A stretch of 50,320 bases of DNA, from positions 271-50,590 of the forward strand of contig NZ_LMCP01000015.1 in assembly GCF_001425625.1 (NCBI RefSeq), in the 5' to 3' direction. Under the pieces are notes generated by a model. That model was not told the origin of the DNA. It worked only from the letters and a program-made list of their open reading frames with translations, and made no database searches. Made by a program: the position numbers and the translations under genes. Each line of letters starts with the position of its first letter. Within the stretch, counting starts at the first letter, position 1. This DNA is from Mesorhizobium sp. Root102 (GTDB lineage Bacteria; Pseudomonadota; Alphaproteobacteria; Rhizobiales; Rhizobiaceae). Shown in pieces: positions 34,765 through 43,142 of the stretch.

Positions 34765-36057
34765 TTGAGCAAGATCGATGTCTTCGTGGCGCCGCGGCCC
34801 AACCCGGCACTGATCAGAGCCATGACATCCGTTAACCGGATCGTCATGCTGCACGGCATCCCCGGATTTCGTGATCTGTTGCCGTTCAACCGCCTGGCCG
34901 GTCTGCGCGGCGTCGCCAATGTCCGTCACATCGACTTTCCCGACCTCGAGCGGCTGAAGGCCAGTTGCGGGGCAGGGAAGGCGACCTTCATCACACCCAA
35001 CCATCCCGAGTTCTTCACCGACTGGATGATCGACAAGGAGATCGTGTCGCAGGTCAGCCCGCTCACTGCCTCCTGGGCGACGAATGGTGTCGTCAACGGT
35101 CTTGGCCGGCTGATGCAGAAATTCTGGCTGGCCAACAATCTGATCGCCCAGATCCCCGGCAACAGCGGGGCAGCCAAGGAACACTCCATCGCCTGGGCCT
35201 TGAAGGGCCATGGCGTGCTGCTGCATCCAGAAGGCGGCGTCGGCTGGCACGGCAATATCGTTGCGCCGTTGCTGCCGGGTGCCGTCGAGATGGGGCTTGA
35301 GGCCCTCAAGCGCGGTCGGGCCACGGATCCCGATTTCAAGGTCTGGATCGCGCCAGTCGTCTGGAAGCTTGCCTTCACCAGGAATGTCGAAGCGGCGCTG
35401 GCGAAGGAGTGCGCCTATGTCGAGAAAAGCTTGAAAATAGAACGCCACGCGACCGACACGCTGCCGCAGCGTATCCACCATATCTATTCGGCGCTGCTGA
35501 CCCGCGACGAAGCCGCCTGCGGCATGCCGTCCGACGATGGCGCGACCTATGCCGAGCGCCAGCAGGCGTTGGTCACCGAGCTCGGCCGCCGGCTCGGCGA
35601 AAGCATTTCAGCCGACGCCGCGGGCACCGACACCACCGATCTTCTGCGGCGGGCGCGTCGCTGGCAGCGCGAAAACACCGGCGACGCCGAAGGGCAAAAG
35701 CAGGTCCGCATGCTTGCCGATACGGTCCAGAGGCTGCATCGCGTTGGGGGCTGGGCTTCGGCCAACCCGCGCATCACCCAAGAGGAGATCGCCGAACACC
35801 TGAAGCGGATCCGCAACGACTATTGCCGGGGCGGACTGCGTGACACGATGAACCGGTTCATTCCACAGCCGGCCGGACCGCGTTGCGCCCACATCCGGCT
35901 ACCCGATCCACTCGGCCTGCATGAGTATACGGGCTCGATCGACGACGCGGTTGCCGAGTTGCACCGTCGCATGCAGGACACCGTCACCAGCACAGTGATC
36001 GAGCTTGCAGCCAAAGGCAGCTTCATTTTCTATCCGAATCCATTCTATCGTCACTGA
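34765..36057 (+). CDS. Putative PlsC-like acyltransferase
   Basis: 430 residues. ITPNHPEFFTDWMIDKE resembles the acyltransferase motif I (NHxxxxD, here with the Asp retained) and LLHPEGGVGWHGN resembles the substrate-binding P-E-G motif III of 1-acylglycerol-3-phosphate acyltransferases. The C-terminal half has no recognised domain. There is no signal peptide or clear membrane segment. I infer a lipid acyltransferase-like fold; activity is unproven. The start at 34765 follows AGGGGGAGCAACT. Confidence 0.65.
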   Translation: MSKIDVFVAPRPNPALIRAMTSVNRIVMLHGIPGFRDLLPFNRLAGLRGVANVRHIDFPDLERLKASCGAGKATFITPNHPEFFTDWMIDKEIVSQVSPLTASWATNGVVNGLGRLMQKFWLANNLIAQIPGNSGAAKEHSIAWALKGHGVLLHPEGGVGWHGNIVAPLLPGAVEMGLEALKRGRATDPDFKVWIAPVVWKLAFTRNVEAALAKECAYVEKSLKIERHATDTLPQRIHHIYSALLTRDEAACGMPSDDGATYAERQQALVTELGRRLGESISADAAGTDTTDLLRRARRWQRENTGDAEGQKQVRMLADTVQRLHRVGGWASANPRITQEEIAEHLKRIRNDYCRGGLRDTMNRFIPQPAGPRCAHIRLPDPLGLHEYTGSIDDAVAELHRRMQDTVTSTVIELAAKGSFIFYPNPFYRH

Positions 36058-36117
36058 CATCCGGACGGGCCATGTGGTCGACTATCGTGACGGATGGAAG
36101 GGCGGACAGCAAGCTTC

Positions 36118-36396
36118 ATGGCAGTCTATGTCGACGCTGCGATCTGGAACTGGGCCGGCCATCGCTGGTGCCATCTGCTGGCCGACGACACCGCCGAACT
36201 GCATCGCTTCGCTGCAGAACTGGCTGTCAAGCGTTCATCGTACCAGGGGCCGCCCAAGACATCGGCGCCGCATTATGACATAACCGGCTTCGAGCGCGAC
36301 CGCGCGGTGCGGCTCGGCGCAATCGAATGCAGCCGCGAGGAGATCGTCACGGTCTTCCGGCGGGTTCGGGTGCCGAACGGGAAGATAAAGCGCTGA
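36118..36396 (+). CDS. DUF4031 domain protein
   Basis: 92 residues starting MAVYVDAAIWNWAGHRWCHLLAD, the standard DUF4031 beginning, with ELHRFAAELAVKRSSYQGPPKTSAPHYDITGFERDRAVRLGA following. Short cytoplasmic protein of unknown function. The ATG at 36118 is chosen from the family start. Confidence 0.85.
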   Translation: MAVYVDAAIWNWAGHRWCHLLADDTAELHRFAAELAVKRSSYQGPPKTSAPHYDITGFERDRAVRLGAIECSREEIVTVFRRVRVPNGKIKR

Positions 36397-36442
36397 CGGC
36401 AGGGCGCGGATCGTCGCACGCCGCACCACAGATCCCGCGCCG

Positions 36443-36471
36443 CTTGCGTTTGTCGCGCATCCCCTCTATAT
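36443..36471 (+). promoter_or_regulatory. rpsB promoter
   Basis: CTTGCG (36443-36448), 17 bp, CTATAT (36466-36471): five of six and six of six matches to the rhizobial CTTGAC-N17-CTATAT consensus. The expected start is near 36478, leaving a leader of about 120 bases. Confidence 0.75.
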
Positions 36472-36478
36472 GCGCGCT

Positions 36479-36599
36479 CATTCCACACACGGACTTTGGT
36501 GTCTGCCCGGGAGAAATCCGGCTGAAACCTCCGGTGGCGTTCGAGGACAAAGTCCAAAAATGCCTGTGTCCGTGGAGGCTAACCGGAAAGGAACTTTGA
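36479..36599 (+). promoter_or_regulatory. Structured rpsB leader with competing stems
   Basis: GGACTTTG (36491-36498) pairs perfectly with CAAAGTCC (36548-36555). The 5' arm overlaps CACGGAC (36488-36494), which can pair instead with GTCCGTG (36568-36574). The 3' arm can also pair with ACTTTG at 36593-36598, immediately before the ATG and after the AAGGA ribosome-binding site (36588-36592). Mutually exclusive pairings, one touching the start region, suggest autogenous control by S2. Structure drawn by eye. Confidence 0.5.
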
Positions 36600-37388
36600 A
36601 TGGCACTGCCTGATTTCAGCATGCGCCAGCTTTTGGAAGCTGGCATTCACTTTGGCCACCAGACCCACCGCTGGAACCCGAAGATGGCGCCCTACATCTA
36701 TGGCGCCCGCAACAACATCCACATTATCGACCTGTCGCAGACGGTGCCTTTGCTGCACCAGGCGCTGAAGCAGGTTTCCGACACCGTCGCCAAGGGCGGT
36801 CGCGTGCTGTTCGTCGGCACCAAGCGCCAGGCGTCCGACATCGTCGCCGATGCGGCACAGCGTTCGGCCCAGTACTATGTCAACTCGCGTTGGCTCGGCG
36901 GCATGCTGACCAACTGGAAGACGATCTCGAACTCGATCCAGCGGCTGCGCAAGCTCGACGAGATGCTGGCCGGCGAGGCCCAGGGCCTGACCAAGAAGGA
37001 GCGCCTCAACCTCGACCGCGAGCGCGAGAAGCTCGACAAGGCGCTGGGCGGCATCAAGGACATGGGCTCGACGCCCGACCTGATGTTCGTCATCGACACC
37101 AACAAGGAAGCGATCGCCATCCTTGAGGCCAAGCGTCTCGGCATTCCGGTCGTCGCCATCATCGATTCCAACTGCGATCCGGACAAGATCGACTTCCCGA
37201 TCCCCGGCAACGACGACGCGGCCCGCGCCATCCAGCTCTATTGCGACCTGATCGCCAAGGCTGCGATCGACGGAATCGCCCGTCAGCAGGGCGCGCTCGG
37301 CGTCGACATCGGCGCTTCGGTCGAAGCTCCGGTCGAGCCGGCCCTCGATCCGGCTCCGGCCCCGGCGTCGGAAGCCCCCGAAGCTTGA
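36600..37388 (+). CDS. rpsB: 30S ribosomal protein S2
   Basis: 262 residues; the S2 signatures are intact ([87 protein letters not shown]). S2 binds the platform side of the small subunit with S1. Compared with E. coli it has an Ala/Pro-rich C-terminal tail (about 240-262). It heads the rpsB-tsf pair behind a long leader. Confidence 0.99.
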   Translation: MALPDFSMRQLLEAGIHFGHQTHRWNPKMAPYIYGARNNIHIIDLSQTVPLLHQALKQVSDTVAKGGRVLFVGTKRQASDIVADAAQRSAQYYVNSRWLGGMLTNWKTISNSIQRLRKLDEMLAGEAQGLTKKERLNLDREREKLDKALGGIKDMGSTPDLMFVIDTNKEAIAILEAKRLGIPVVAIIDSNCDPDKIDFPIPGNDDAARAIQLYCDLIAKAAIDGIARQQGALGVDIGASVEAPVEPALDPAPAPASEAPEA

Positions 37389-37393
37389 CAATC

Positions 37394-37413
37394 GAAGGCC
37401 GGTTGCGGCCTTC
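37394..37413 (+). promoter_or_regulatory. Hairpin just after rpsB
   Basis: GAAGGCC / GGCCTTC with a six-base loop, 6 bp after the rpsB stop, followed by a broken pyrimidine tract (atctttctcatatttt). It could be a partial terminator between rpsB and tsf. Confidence 0.45.
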
Positions 37414-37442
37414 ATCTTTCTCATATTTTGGCACGCTAAACA

Positions 37443-37471
37443 GACGCACCATCGAATACCGATGGTGCGTC
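37443..37471 (+). promoter_or_regulatory. Perfect 12-bp hairpin upstream of tsf
   Basis: GACGCACCATCG pairs fully with CGATGGTGCGTC around a five-base loop (AATAC). It ends 26 bp before the tsf ATG and is not followed by a T run, so it looks like an RNA processing or mRNA-stability element rather than a terminator. Confidence 0.6.
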
Positions 37472-37497
37472 GGTGCATTTAAAACAAAGAGGCGACA

Positions 37498-38418
37498 ATG
37501 AGCATTTCGGCTGCACAGGTCAAAGAACTCCGCGACTTGACCGGCGCGGGCATGATGGATTGCAAGGCGGCGTTGACCGAGACCAACGGCAACATGGAAG
37601 AGGCCGTCGACTGGCTGCGCAAGAAGGGTATTTCCAAGGCCGACAAGAAAGCTGGCCGCACCGCGGCTGAAGGTCTGATCGGCGTTGACAACGGGGTGCG
37701 CGAGGCTGCCGTCGTAGAAGTCAATTCCGAGACTGACTTCGTTGCCCGCAATGCCGCGTTTCAGGAAATCGTCGCCAACGTTGCCAAGGTTGCTCTGGCC
37801 TATGGTACGACAGACGCTGTGGCTGCCGCAAAGTATCCGGGTTCGGACAAGTCGGTTGCCGACACCATCAAGGACGCTGTCGGCACCATTGGCGAGAACA
37901 TGGGCTTCCGCCGCTCTGCCAAGCTGACTGTTCCACACGGCGCAGTCGCTACCTACGTCCACAACGCGGTTGCCGATGGCCTTGGCAAGCTCGGCGTGCT
38001 GGTCGCGATCGAGACTACGGGCAATGAGCATGCTGCCAACGCCTTTGGCCGTCAGGTCGCCATGCATGTTGCCGCCACCAACCCGATGGCGCTGACCGCA
38101 GAGCAGATCGATCCGGCCGCGGTCGAACGCGAGAAGGCGATCTTCTCCGACCAGGCGCGCCAGTCCGGCAAGCCGGAAGCCATCATCGAGAAGATGGTCG
38201 AAGGCCGTCTGCGCAAGTTCTACGAAGAGGTCGTGCTCCTGAAGCAGGCCTTCGTGCTCAATCCCGACATCACCGTCGAGAAGGCGCTGAAGGATGCCGA
38301 GAAGGACATCGGCGCGCCGGCCAAGATCAGCGCTTACCTGCGCTTTGCGCTGGGCGAGGGCATCGAGAAGGAAGAGACCGATTTCGCCGCGGAAGTCGCG
38401 GCCGCGGTCAAGAAGTAA
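37498..38418 (+). CDS. tsf: Elongation factor Ts
   Basis: 306-residue guanine-nucleotide exchange factor for EF-Tu. The UBA-like N-terminus ([21 protein letters not shown]) and the TDFVARN motif ([14 protein letters not shown]) that inserts between EF-Tu domains are intact. GAGG lies five bases upstream of the ATG. It is downstream of rpsB by 109 bp holding two hairpins. Confidence 0.99.
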   Translation: MSISAAQVKELRDLTGAGMMDCKAALTETNGNMEEAVDWLRKKGISKADKKAGRTAAEGLIGVDNGVREAAVVEVNSETDFVARNAAFQEIVANVAKVALAYGTTDAVAAAKYPGSDKSVADTIKDAVGTIGENMGFRRSAKLTVPHGAVATYVHNAVADGLGKLGVLVAIETTGNEHAANAFGRQVAMHVAATNPMALTAEQIDPAAVEREKAIFSDQARQSGKPEAIIEKMVEGRLRKFYEEVVLLKQAFVLNPDITVEKALKDAEKDIGAPAKISAYLRFALGEGIEKEETDFAAEVAAAVKK

Positions 38419-38448
38419 GCCGCCAACCGGCTTTTCGGCTCAGGCAAC

Positions 38449-38480
38449 TCGGCCGGGCGCTCGCAAGGGTGTCCGGCCGA
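38449..38480 (+). terminator. Probable terminator after tsf
   Basis: TCGGCCGG pairs with CCGGCCGA around a 16-base loop, followed by tttctt, 30 bp after the tsf stop. The long loop and short T tract make it a modest terminator. Confidence 0.5.
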
Positions 38481-38594
38481 TTTCTTGTGCGATGTCGACA
38501 AAGACGCGCAGCTTCGGCGCCATGGACGCTGGACCTGCTCATGGAAGGTGCTTTTGCCGGCGTAAGTTGACAAAAGGCGATAGAATTCCGGGTA

Positions 38595-38620
38595 GGGCGC
38601 CGCGTGACATCGCGGCGCCC
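38595..38620 (+). promoter_or_regulatory. Perfect 10-bp hairpin upstream of pyrH
   Basis: GGGCGCCGCG / CGCGGCGCCC with loop TGACAT, 89 bp upstream of the chosen pyrH start. No T tract follows. It may sit in the pyrH leader; role unknown. The remaining 38481-38594 shows no gene. Confidence 0.45.
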
Positions 38621-38709
38621 TTCGTGTATCGGAACGCCATTGTTTCGAAGCGGCGCCTGCGCGAGGGTTGCCACCCGGAACGCGCCACATGCAAAATGAC
38701 GAGGCCCAG

Positions 38710-39432
38710 ATGACGGTGAAGCCCCTCTACCGACGTGTCTTGTTGAAAGCGTCGGGCGAAGCATTGATGGGCGAACAGCATTTCGGCATCGACGTCTCGG
38801 TGGTGGATCGCATCGCCGCCGATATTGCCGAGGCTCGCGCGCTGGGCATCGAGGTCGGCGTCGTCATCGGCGGCGGCAACATCTTTCGCGGCGTGGCCGT
38901 TGCCTCCAAGGGCGGCGACCGTGTCACCGGCGACCACATGGGCATGCTTGCCACGGTGATCAATTCGCTGGCGCTGCGCACGTCATTGAACAAGATCGGT
39001 GTCGACGCCGTGGTGCTTTCGGCGATCGCAATGCCCGAACTTTGCGAGAGCTTTTCGCAGCGCCAGGCGACCGCCTACATGAACCAGGGCAAGGTGGTGA
39101 TCTTTGCCGGCGGCACCGGCAATCCGTTCTTCACCACTGATTCGGCCGCCGCACTTCGCGCGGCTGAAATCGGCGCCGACGCGCTGTTCAAGGGCACTCA
39201 GGTCGACGGCGTCTACTCGGCGGACCCGAAGAAGGACCCGAATGCGACGCGTTTCGAGCGCATCAGCCATGGCGAAGTCATAAATCGCGGCCTTTCCATC
39301 ATGGATACGGCAGCGATTGCACTTGCGCGCGAAAACAACATTCCGATAATCGTCTATTCGATCCACGAAAAAGGTGGTTTCGGCGATATTCTGAGGGGCG
39401 GCGGCCGCTGCACGGTCGTCGCGGACGATTGA
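38710..39432 (+). CDS. pyrH: Uridylate kinase (UMP kinase)
   Basis: Hexameric bacterial UMP kinase, 240 residues from the ATG at 38710, which has GAGG five bases upstream and gives MTVKPLYRRVLLKASGEALMG; an ATG at 38689 would add seven residues. Signatures are LLKASGEAL (phosphate loop), VVIGGGNIFRG, DRVTGDHMGMLATVINSLAL and GTGNPFFTTDSAAALRA. It makes UDP for nucleic acids and for the sugar-nucleotide precursors used by the lipid A genes downstream. Confidence 0.98.
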   Translation: MTVKPLYRRVLLKASGEALMGEQHFGIDVSVVDRIAADIAEARALGIEVGVVIGGGNIFRGVAVASKGGDRVTGDHMGMLATVINSLALRTSLNKIGVDAVVLSAIAMPELCESFSQRQATAYMNQGKVVIFAGGTGNPFFTTDSAAALRAAEIGADALFKGTQVDGVYSADPKKDPNATRFERISHGEVINRGLSIMDTAAIALARENNIPIIVYSIHEKGGFGDILRGGGRCTVVADD

Positions 39433-39542
39433 TCCAGGGCCTGATCCCGAAGAAGGGGAAGCCGGCTTTCGAAAATCAGGCTCGAATACGGGGCCTTGCC
39501 CCGAAGCAGTGAACCCGCGTTAGACGGGTCGAGGAGATAAAG

Positions 39543-40097
39543 ATGAGTGGTGAGTACGACGATCTCAAGCGGCGCATGGATGGGGCGATCGCCGCGTTCA
39601 AGCATGATCTGGCTTCGCTGCGGACCGGTCGCGCCTCCAGCAATCTGCTCGATGCGATCCAGGTGCAGGCCTATGGCACCAGCATGCCGATCAATCAGGT
39701 CGCCAACGTCTCCGTGCCGGAGCCGCGCATGATTTCGGTATCGGTCTGGGACAAGTCGATGGTCGGCGCGGTCGACCGCGCCATCCGCGAATCCAATCTG
39801 GGTTTCAATCCGATCGTCGACGGCACCAACCTCAGGATTCCACTGCCTGAACTCAACGAGCAGCGCCGCAAGGAACTGGTCAAGATCTCGCACACCTACG
39901 CCGAGAATGCCCGGGTCGCCGCGCGCCATGTGCGCCGCGACGGCATGGACTTCCTGAAGAAGGCGGAGAAGGACGGCGACATCAGCGAGGACGATCAGCG
40001 CAAGCGCTCGGACCAGGTCCAGAAACTCACAGACGAAACGATCAGCACCATCGACCACCTGCTTTCCGATAAGGAAGCTGAAATCATGCAGGTTTAG
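39543..40097 (+). CDS. frr: Ribosome recycling factor
   Basis: 184 residues, family length. It splits post-termination ribosomes with EF-G. Conserved stretches are [62 protein letters not shown] and [33 protein letters not shown] upstream is a strong ribosome-binding site. The 110 bp after pyrH contain small GC hairpins (e.g. CGGGGC-CTT-GCCCCG) but no T tract. Confidence 0.99.
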   Translation: MSGEYDDLKRRMDGAIAAFKHDLASLRTGRASSNLLDAIQVQAYGTSMPINQVANVSVPEPRMISVSVWDKSMVGAVDRAIRESNLGFNPIVDGTNLRIPLPELNEQRRKELVKISHTYAENARVAARHVRRDGMDFLKKAEKDGDISEDDQRKRSDQVQKLTDETISTIDHLLSDKEAEIMQV

Positions 40098-40131
40098 GGT
40101 CTTGGCCAGCGGCTGACCCGAAAGCGAGAAC

Positions 40132-40866
40132 ATGGCAACGCCCGCGCATGTCGCGATCATCATGGACGGAAACGGACGCTGGGCCAAGGCGCGCGGCATG
40201 CCTCGTCTTGCTGGCCATCGTGCCGGGGTCGAGGCGCTGCGCAAGACGGTGCGAGCAGCACCCGGGCTCGGCATCTCCTACCTGACCGTCTACGCTTTCT
40301 CGTCGGAAAACTGGTCGCGGCCGAAGTCCGAGGTCAGCGACCTGATGGGCCTTCTGAAAATGTTCATCCGCCGCGATCTCGCCGAACTGCACCAGAGCGG
40401 CGTGCGGGTCAGGATTATCGGCGACAGGGCAGGGCTGCAGTCCGACATCAGGGGCCTGCTCGACGAGGCCGAATCGCTGACCGCCGCAAATGAATCACTG
40501 ACGCTGGTGATCGCCTTCAACTATGGCGGACGCGACGAGATCGTGCGCACGGCGCGCAAGCTTGCCGCAGCCGTGGCGCGTGGCGAACTCGACAGCGAGG
40601 CGATATCAGCCGAAAGCTTTGCCGGCGCTCTCGACACGCAAGGCATTCCCGATCCGGAACTGGTCATCCGCACCAGTGGCGAACTCCGGCTGTCGAACTT
40701 CCTTCTGTGGCAGGCCGCCTATAGCGAGCTGGTCTTCCTGCCTTGCTACTGGCCCGACTTCAGCCGCGAGCACCTTGCCGAGGCCTTGCGCGAATTTGCC
40801 AGCCGCGAACGCCGTTTTGGCGGACTTGGGGCCCAGGACGTTGCTTCGCGACCGGCCGCGGGATGA
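40132..40866 (+). CDS. uppS: Isoprenyl transferase (undecaprenyl diphosphate synthase)
   Basis: cis-Prenyltransferase of 244 residues that extends farnesyl diphosphate to the carrier lipid of peptidoglycan and polysaccharide export. The catalytic stretch [16 protein letters not shown] (Asp12), GHRAG, the YAFSSENW segment and [27 protein letters not shown] are all present. Its stop overlaps the cdsA start (ATGA). Confidence 0.98.
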   Translation: MATPAHVAIIMDGNGRWAKARGMPRLAGHRAGVEALRKTVRAAPGLGISYLTVYAFSSENWSRPKSEVSDLMGLLKMFIRRDLAELHQSGVRVRIIGDRAGLQSDIRGLLDEAESLTAANESLTLVIAFNYGGRDEIVRTARKLAAAVARGELDSEAISAESFAGALDTQGIPDPELVIRTSGELRLSNFLLWQAAYSELVFLPCYWPDFSREHLAEALREFASRERRFGGLGAQDVASRPAAG

Positions 40867-41678
40867 GCAACCTCCAACTTCGGGTCATTTCGGCTGTCGT
40901 GCTTGCCACCATCACCCTTGGCTTGACCTGGTTTGGCGGCTTGCCGTTCCGGCTGCTGTGCGCCGTCATGGTGGCGGCGATCTTCTATGAATGGACCCGC
41001 ATGTCGCGCCCGACAGAGGCCGCTGGCCTGGGTTTCCTGCCGGAAGCGTTGCTGCTTGTCTTCATTGGCGCCTTGATCTGCGGCCTGGCCGCCTCGTGGC
41101 TGCTGCCGTTTGTCGTGGTCATGGTTGCCGCAACGGCGATTGCCGCCTCGGTTCGCAAGACCGAACAATGGGATGCGAGCGGCCTTGCCTATGCGGCGGT
41201 CTCAGGCCTGTCGCTCGCCTTGCTGCGCGATGGCGACCGTTCAGGCCTCATTGCCATCCTGTTCCTGTTCGCGGTCGTCTGGGCCACCGATATCTTTGCC
41301 TATTTCGTTGGCCGTGCCGTTGGGGGTCCGAAACTGGCGCCGTCGATTTCGCCCGGCAAGACACGCAGCGGCGCGCTCGGTGGCGCTGCCGGCGGTGTCG
41401 TTGCCGGGCTGATCCTCGCGGCCGCCGCCGGTGTCGGCAATCTGGCGTTGCTTGGCCTGGTGGCGCTAGTGCTGTCGATTGTCTCCCAAGCCGGCGACCT
41501 GTTTGAATCCTGGGTCAAGCGCCGCCACGGCCGCAAGGATTCGGGTGCGCTCATCCCGGGCCATGGCGGCGTCATGGATCGTGTCGACGGGCTTGTCGCC
41601 GCGGCTTTCGCCCTATACGTCATCGGTTGGATTTCGGCGACCGCCGACAATCCGGCGCAGGGGCTGTTTCCCGTTTGA
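40863..41678 (+). CDS. cdsA: Phosphatidate cytidylyltransferase
   Basis: Integral membrane enzyme of 271 residues producing CDP-diacylglycerol. It has multiple hydrophobic segments and the CDP-DAG synthase signature [37 protein letters not shown] split over residues near 210-250. The ATG at 40863 overlaps the uppS stop by four bases; upstream extension in this frame is only a shadow of uppS. Confidence 0.97.
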   Translation: MSNLQLRVISAVVLATITLGLTWFGGLPFRLLCAVMVAAIFYEWTRMSRPTEAAGLGFLPEALLLVFIGALICGLAASWLLPFVVVMVAATAIAASVRKTEQWDASGLAYAAVSGLSLALLRDGDRSGLIAILFLFAVVWATDIFAYFVGRAVGGPKLAPSISPGKTRSGALGGAAGGVVAGLILAAAAGVGNLALLGLVALVLSIVSQAGDLFESWVKRRHGRKDSGALIPGHGGVMDRVDGLVAAAFALYVIGWISATADNPAQGLFPV

Positions 41679-41782
41679 GTGGTGCCATTTCAGGGTCCTG
41701 TGCGCGGCGCGCCTTGGATTCGCCCGGATTGGTGTCACAGTCACGGTGCACTCCGCGCCGTGGAAGAATTTGAGGGTTTGTC

Positions 41783-42925
41783 TTGAACGAGATTCTTCAC
41801 GCGCTTTTCAGCACAGAAGGCTTTGTCCTCGGAACGCTCGTGCCGTTCGTGTTTGTGCTGACCGTGGTCGTGTTCGTCCATGAAATGGGCCATTACCTTG
41901 TCGGGCGCTGGTGCGGCATCGGCGTCAAGGTCTTCTCGATAGGCTTCGGCCCGGAACTCTTCGGCCTCAACGACAGCCACGGCACGCGCTGGAAACTGTG
42001 CGCGATACCGCTCGGCGGCTATGTCAAATTCGTCGGCGACATGAATGCCACGTCGAGCCAGCTCACGTCGGAAGAGCTCGAAACGCTGACCGAGGAAGAG
42101 CGCAAGGTCGCCTTTCATACGCAGCCGATCTGGAAGCGCGCGGCTACGGTGGTGGCCGGACCGCTGTTCAATTTCCTGCTGGCGATCGTCGTCTTTGCCG
42201 TGCTGTTCACCGCCTATGGCCGTTATGTCGCGGAGCCCATGGTGGCCGAGGTGACCGCCGGCAGCCCGGCGGCCCAGGCCGGTATCCTGCCCGGCGACCG
42301 ATTCGTCAGCGTCGACGGCAACAAGGTCGAAACCTTTGGTGACGTCCAACGCCTGGTTTCGGGCCGCGCCGACGACATCATCACCTTCGTCATGCTGCGC
42401 GACGGCAAGGAGGTCACGGTGACCGCGGCGCCGCGGCTGATGGAACAGGAAGACGCCCTCGGCAACAAGGTCAAGGTCGCCGTGATCGGTGTCGTCAACA
42501 ACGAGGAACTCGGCCAGCCGCGGCTCATCACCTACACGCCGGTGGGGGCGGTTGCAGCGGCGGTCGAGGAAACCGGTCACGTCATCCAGCGCACGGGCCA
42601 GTTCCTGCAGCGCTTTGTTGTCGGGCGTGAGGACAAATGTCAGCTGGGCGGCCCGGTGAAGATCGCCGACATGGCCGGCAAGGCGGCGAAACTAGGGTTC
42701 GAATGGCTCGTGCAACTGGTCGCGCTACTCTCGGTCGGCATCGGGTTTCTGAACCTTTTGCCGATTCCCCCCCTCGACGGCGGCCATCTCTTGTTCTACG
42801 GGGTGGAGGCCGTCATTCGCCGTCCGGTGTCGGAACGGATGATCGAAATGGCCTATAGGGCCGGGTTGCTTCTGGTGCTGTGCTTCATGGGGTTCGTTTT
42901 CTGGAACGATCTGTTTGGGTGCTGA
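41783..42925 (+). CDS. rseP: RIP metalloprotease RseP (site-2 protease)
   Basis: 380-residue intramembrane zinc protease. HEMGH (33-37) lies in the first membrane segment, PDZ-like sequence (AQAGILPGDRFVSVDGNKVETFGDVQRLV) is in the middle and NLLPIPPLDGGHLLF carries the third zinc ligand near the C-terminus. It cleaves membrane-bound anti-sigma factors and signal-peptide remnants. It precedes bamA as in other Proteobacteria. Start ATG/TTG choice at the 5' end is based on family length. Confidence 0.97.
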   Translation: MNEILHALFSTEGFVLGTLVPFVFVLTVVVFVHEMGHYLVGRWCGIGVKVFSIGFGPELFGLNDSHGTRWKLCAIPLGGYVKFVGDMNATSSQLTSEELETLTEEERKVAFHTQPIWKRAATVVAGPLFNFLLAIVVFAVLFTAYGRYVAEPMVAEVTAGSPAAQAGILPGDRFVSVDGNKVETFGDVQRLVSGRADDIITFVMLRDGKEVTVTAAPRLMEQEDALGNKVKVAVIGVVNNEELGQPRLITYTPVGAVAAAVEETGHVIQRTGQFLQRFVVGREDKCQLGGPVKIADMAGKAAKLGFEWLVQLVALLSVGIGFLNLLPIPPLDGGHLLFYGVEAVIRRPVSERMIEMAYRAGLLLVLCFMGFVFWNDLFGC

Positions 42926-42929
42926 AATC

Positions 42930-43022
42930 ATGAAGAAATTTGGCTTCTGCATGGACGATGTTGAGACGCCGTTTACCATGCACGGGGATATGAGTGACGC
43001 GAAAGCCACGCCGCAGGGTTAA
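42930..43022 (+). CDS. Possible 30-residue small ORF between rseP and bamA
   Basis: An ATG four bases after the rseP stop opens 30 codons (MKKFGFCMDDVETPFTMHGD..., ends TAA at 43020-43022). There is no clear ribosome-binding site or recognised homologue. It may be chance; listed because of its close spacing to rseP. Confidence 0.2.
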   Translation: MKKFGFCMDDVETPFTMHGDMSDAKATPQG

Positions 43023-43100
43023 GTAAATACAAATTAACCAGAAGCCTTGCGTGTAGGGAAAATCCGGTTAATACGGTAGGGGAAATTACCGCACGTCCGG

Positions 43101-43128
43101 TTTTCTCGCCGTGGGGACTACGAGAAAA
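43101..43128 (+). promoter_or_regulatory. Hairpin in the bamA leader
   Basis: TTTTCTCG pairs perfectly with CGAGAAAA around a 12-base loop, ending 14 bp before the bamA ATG. The purine stretch that could serve as ribosome-binding site (aaaagg, 43125-43130) is mostly in the 3' arm, so folding may limit translation. The rest of 43023-43100 shows no gene. Confidence 0.45.
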
Positions 43129-43142
43129 GGTTATTAAGCCCG

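Noticed and set aside
36491..36555. tRNA-like segment in the rpsB leader (GGACTTT ... AAAGTCC ends with GTTCGAG inside)
   Set aside because: The positions where the T stem should pair do not match, and no D or anticodon arm of proper size can be drawn. It is better explained as leader structure.
38567..38572. TTGACA as -35 of a pyrH promoter
   Set aside because: No acceptable -10 at 16-18 bp; the TAGAAT at 38581 is only 8 bp away.
43019..43040. Two TTAA elements upstream of bamA as a CtrA box
   Set aside because: The spacing is 11 bp rather than the 7 bp of TTAA-N7-TTAA.
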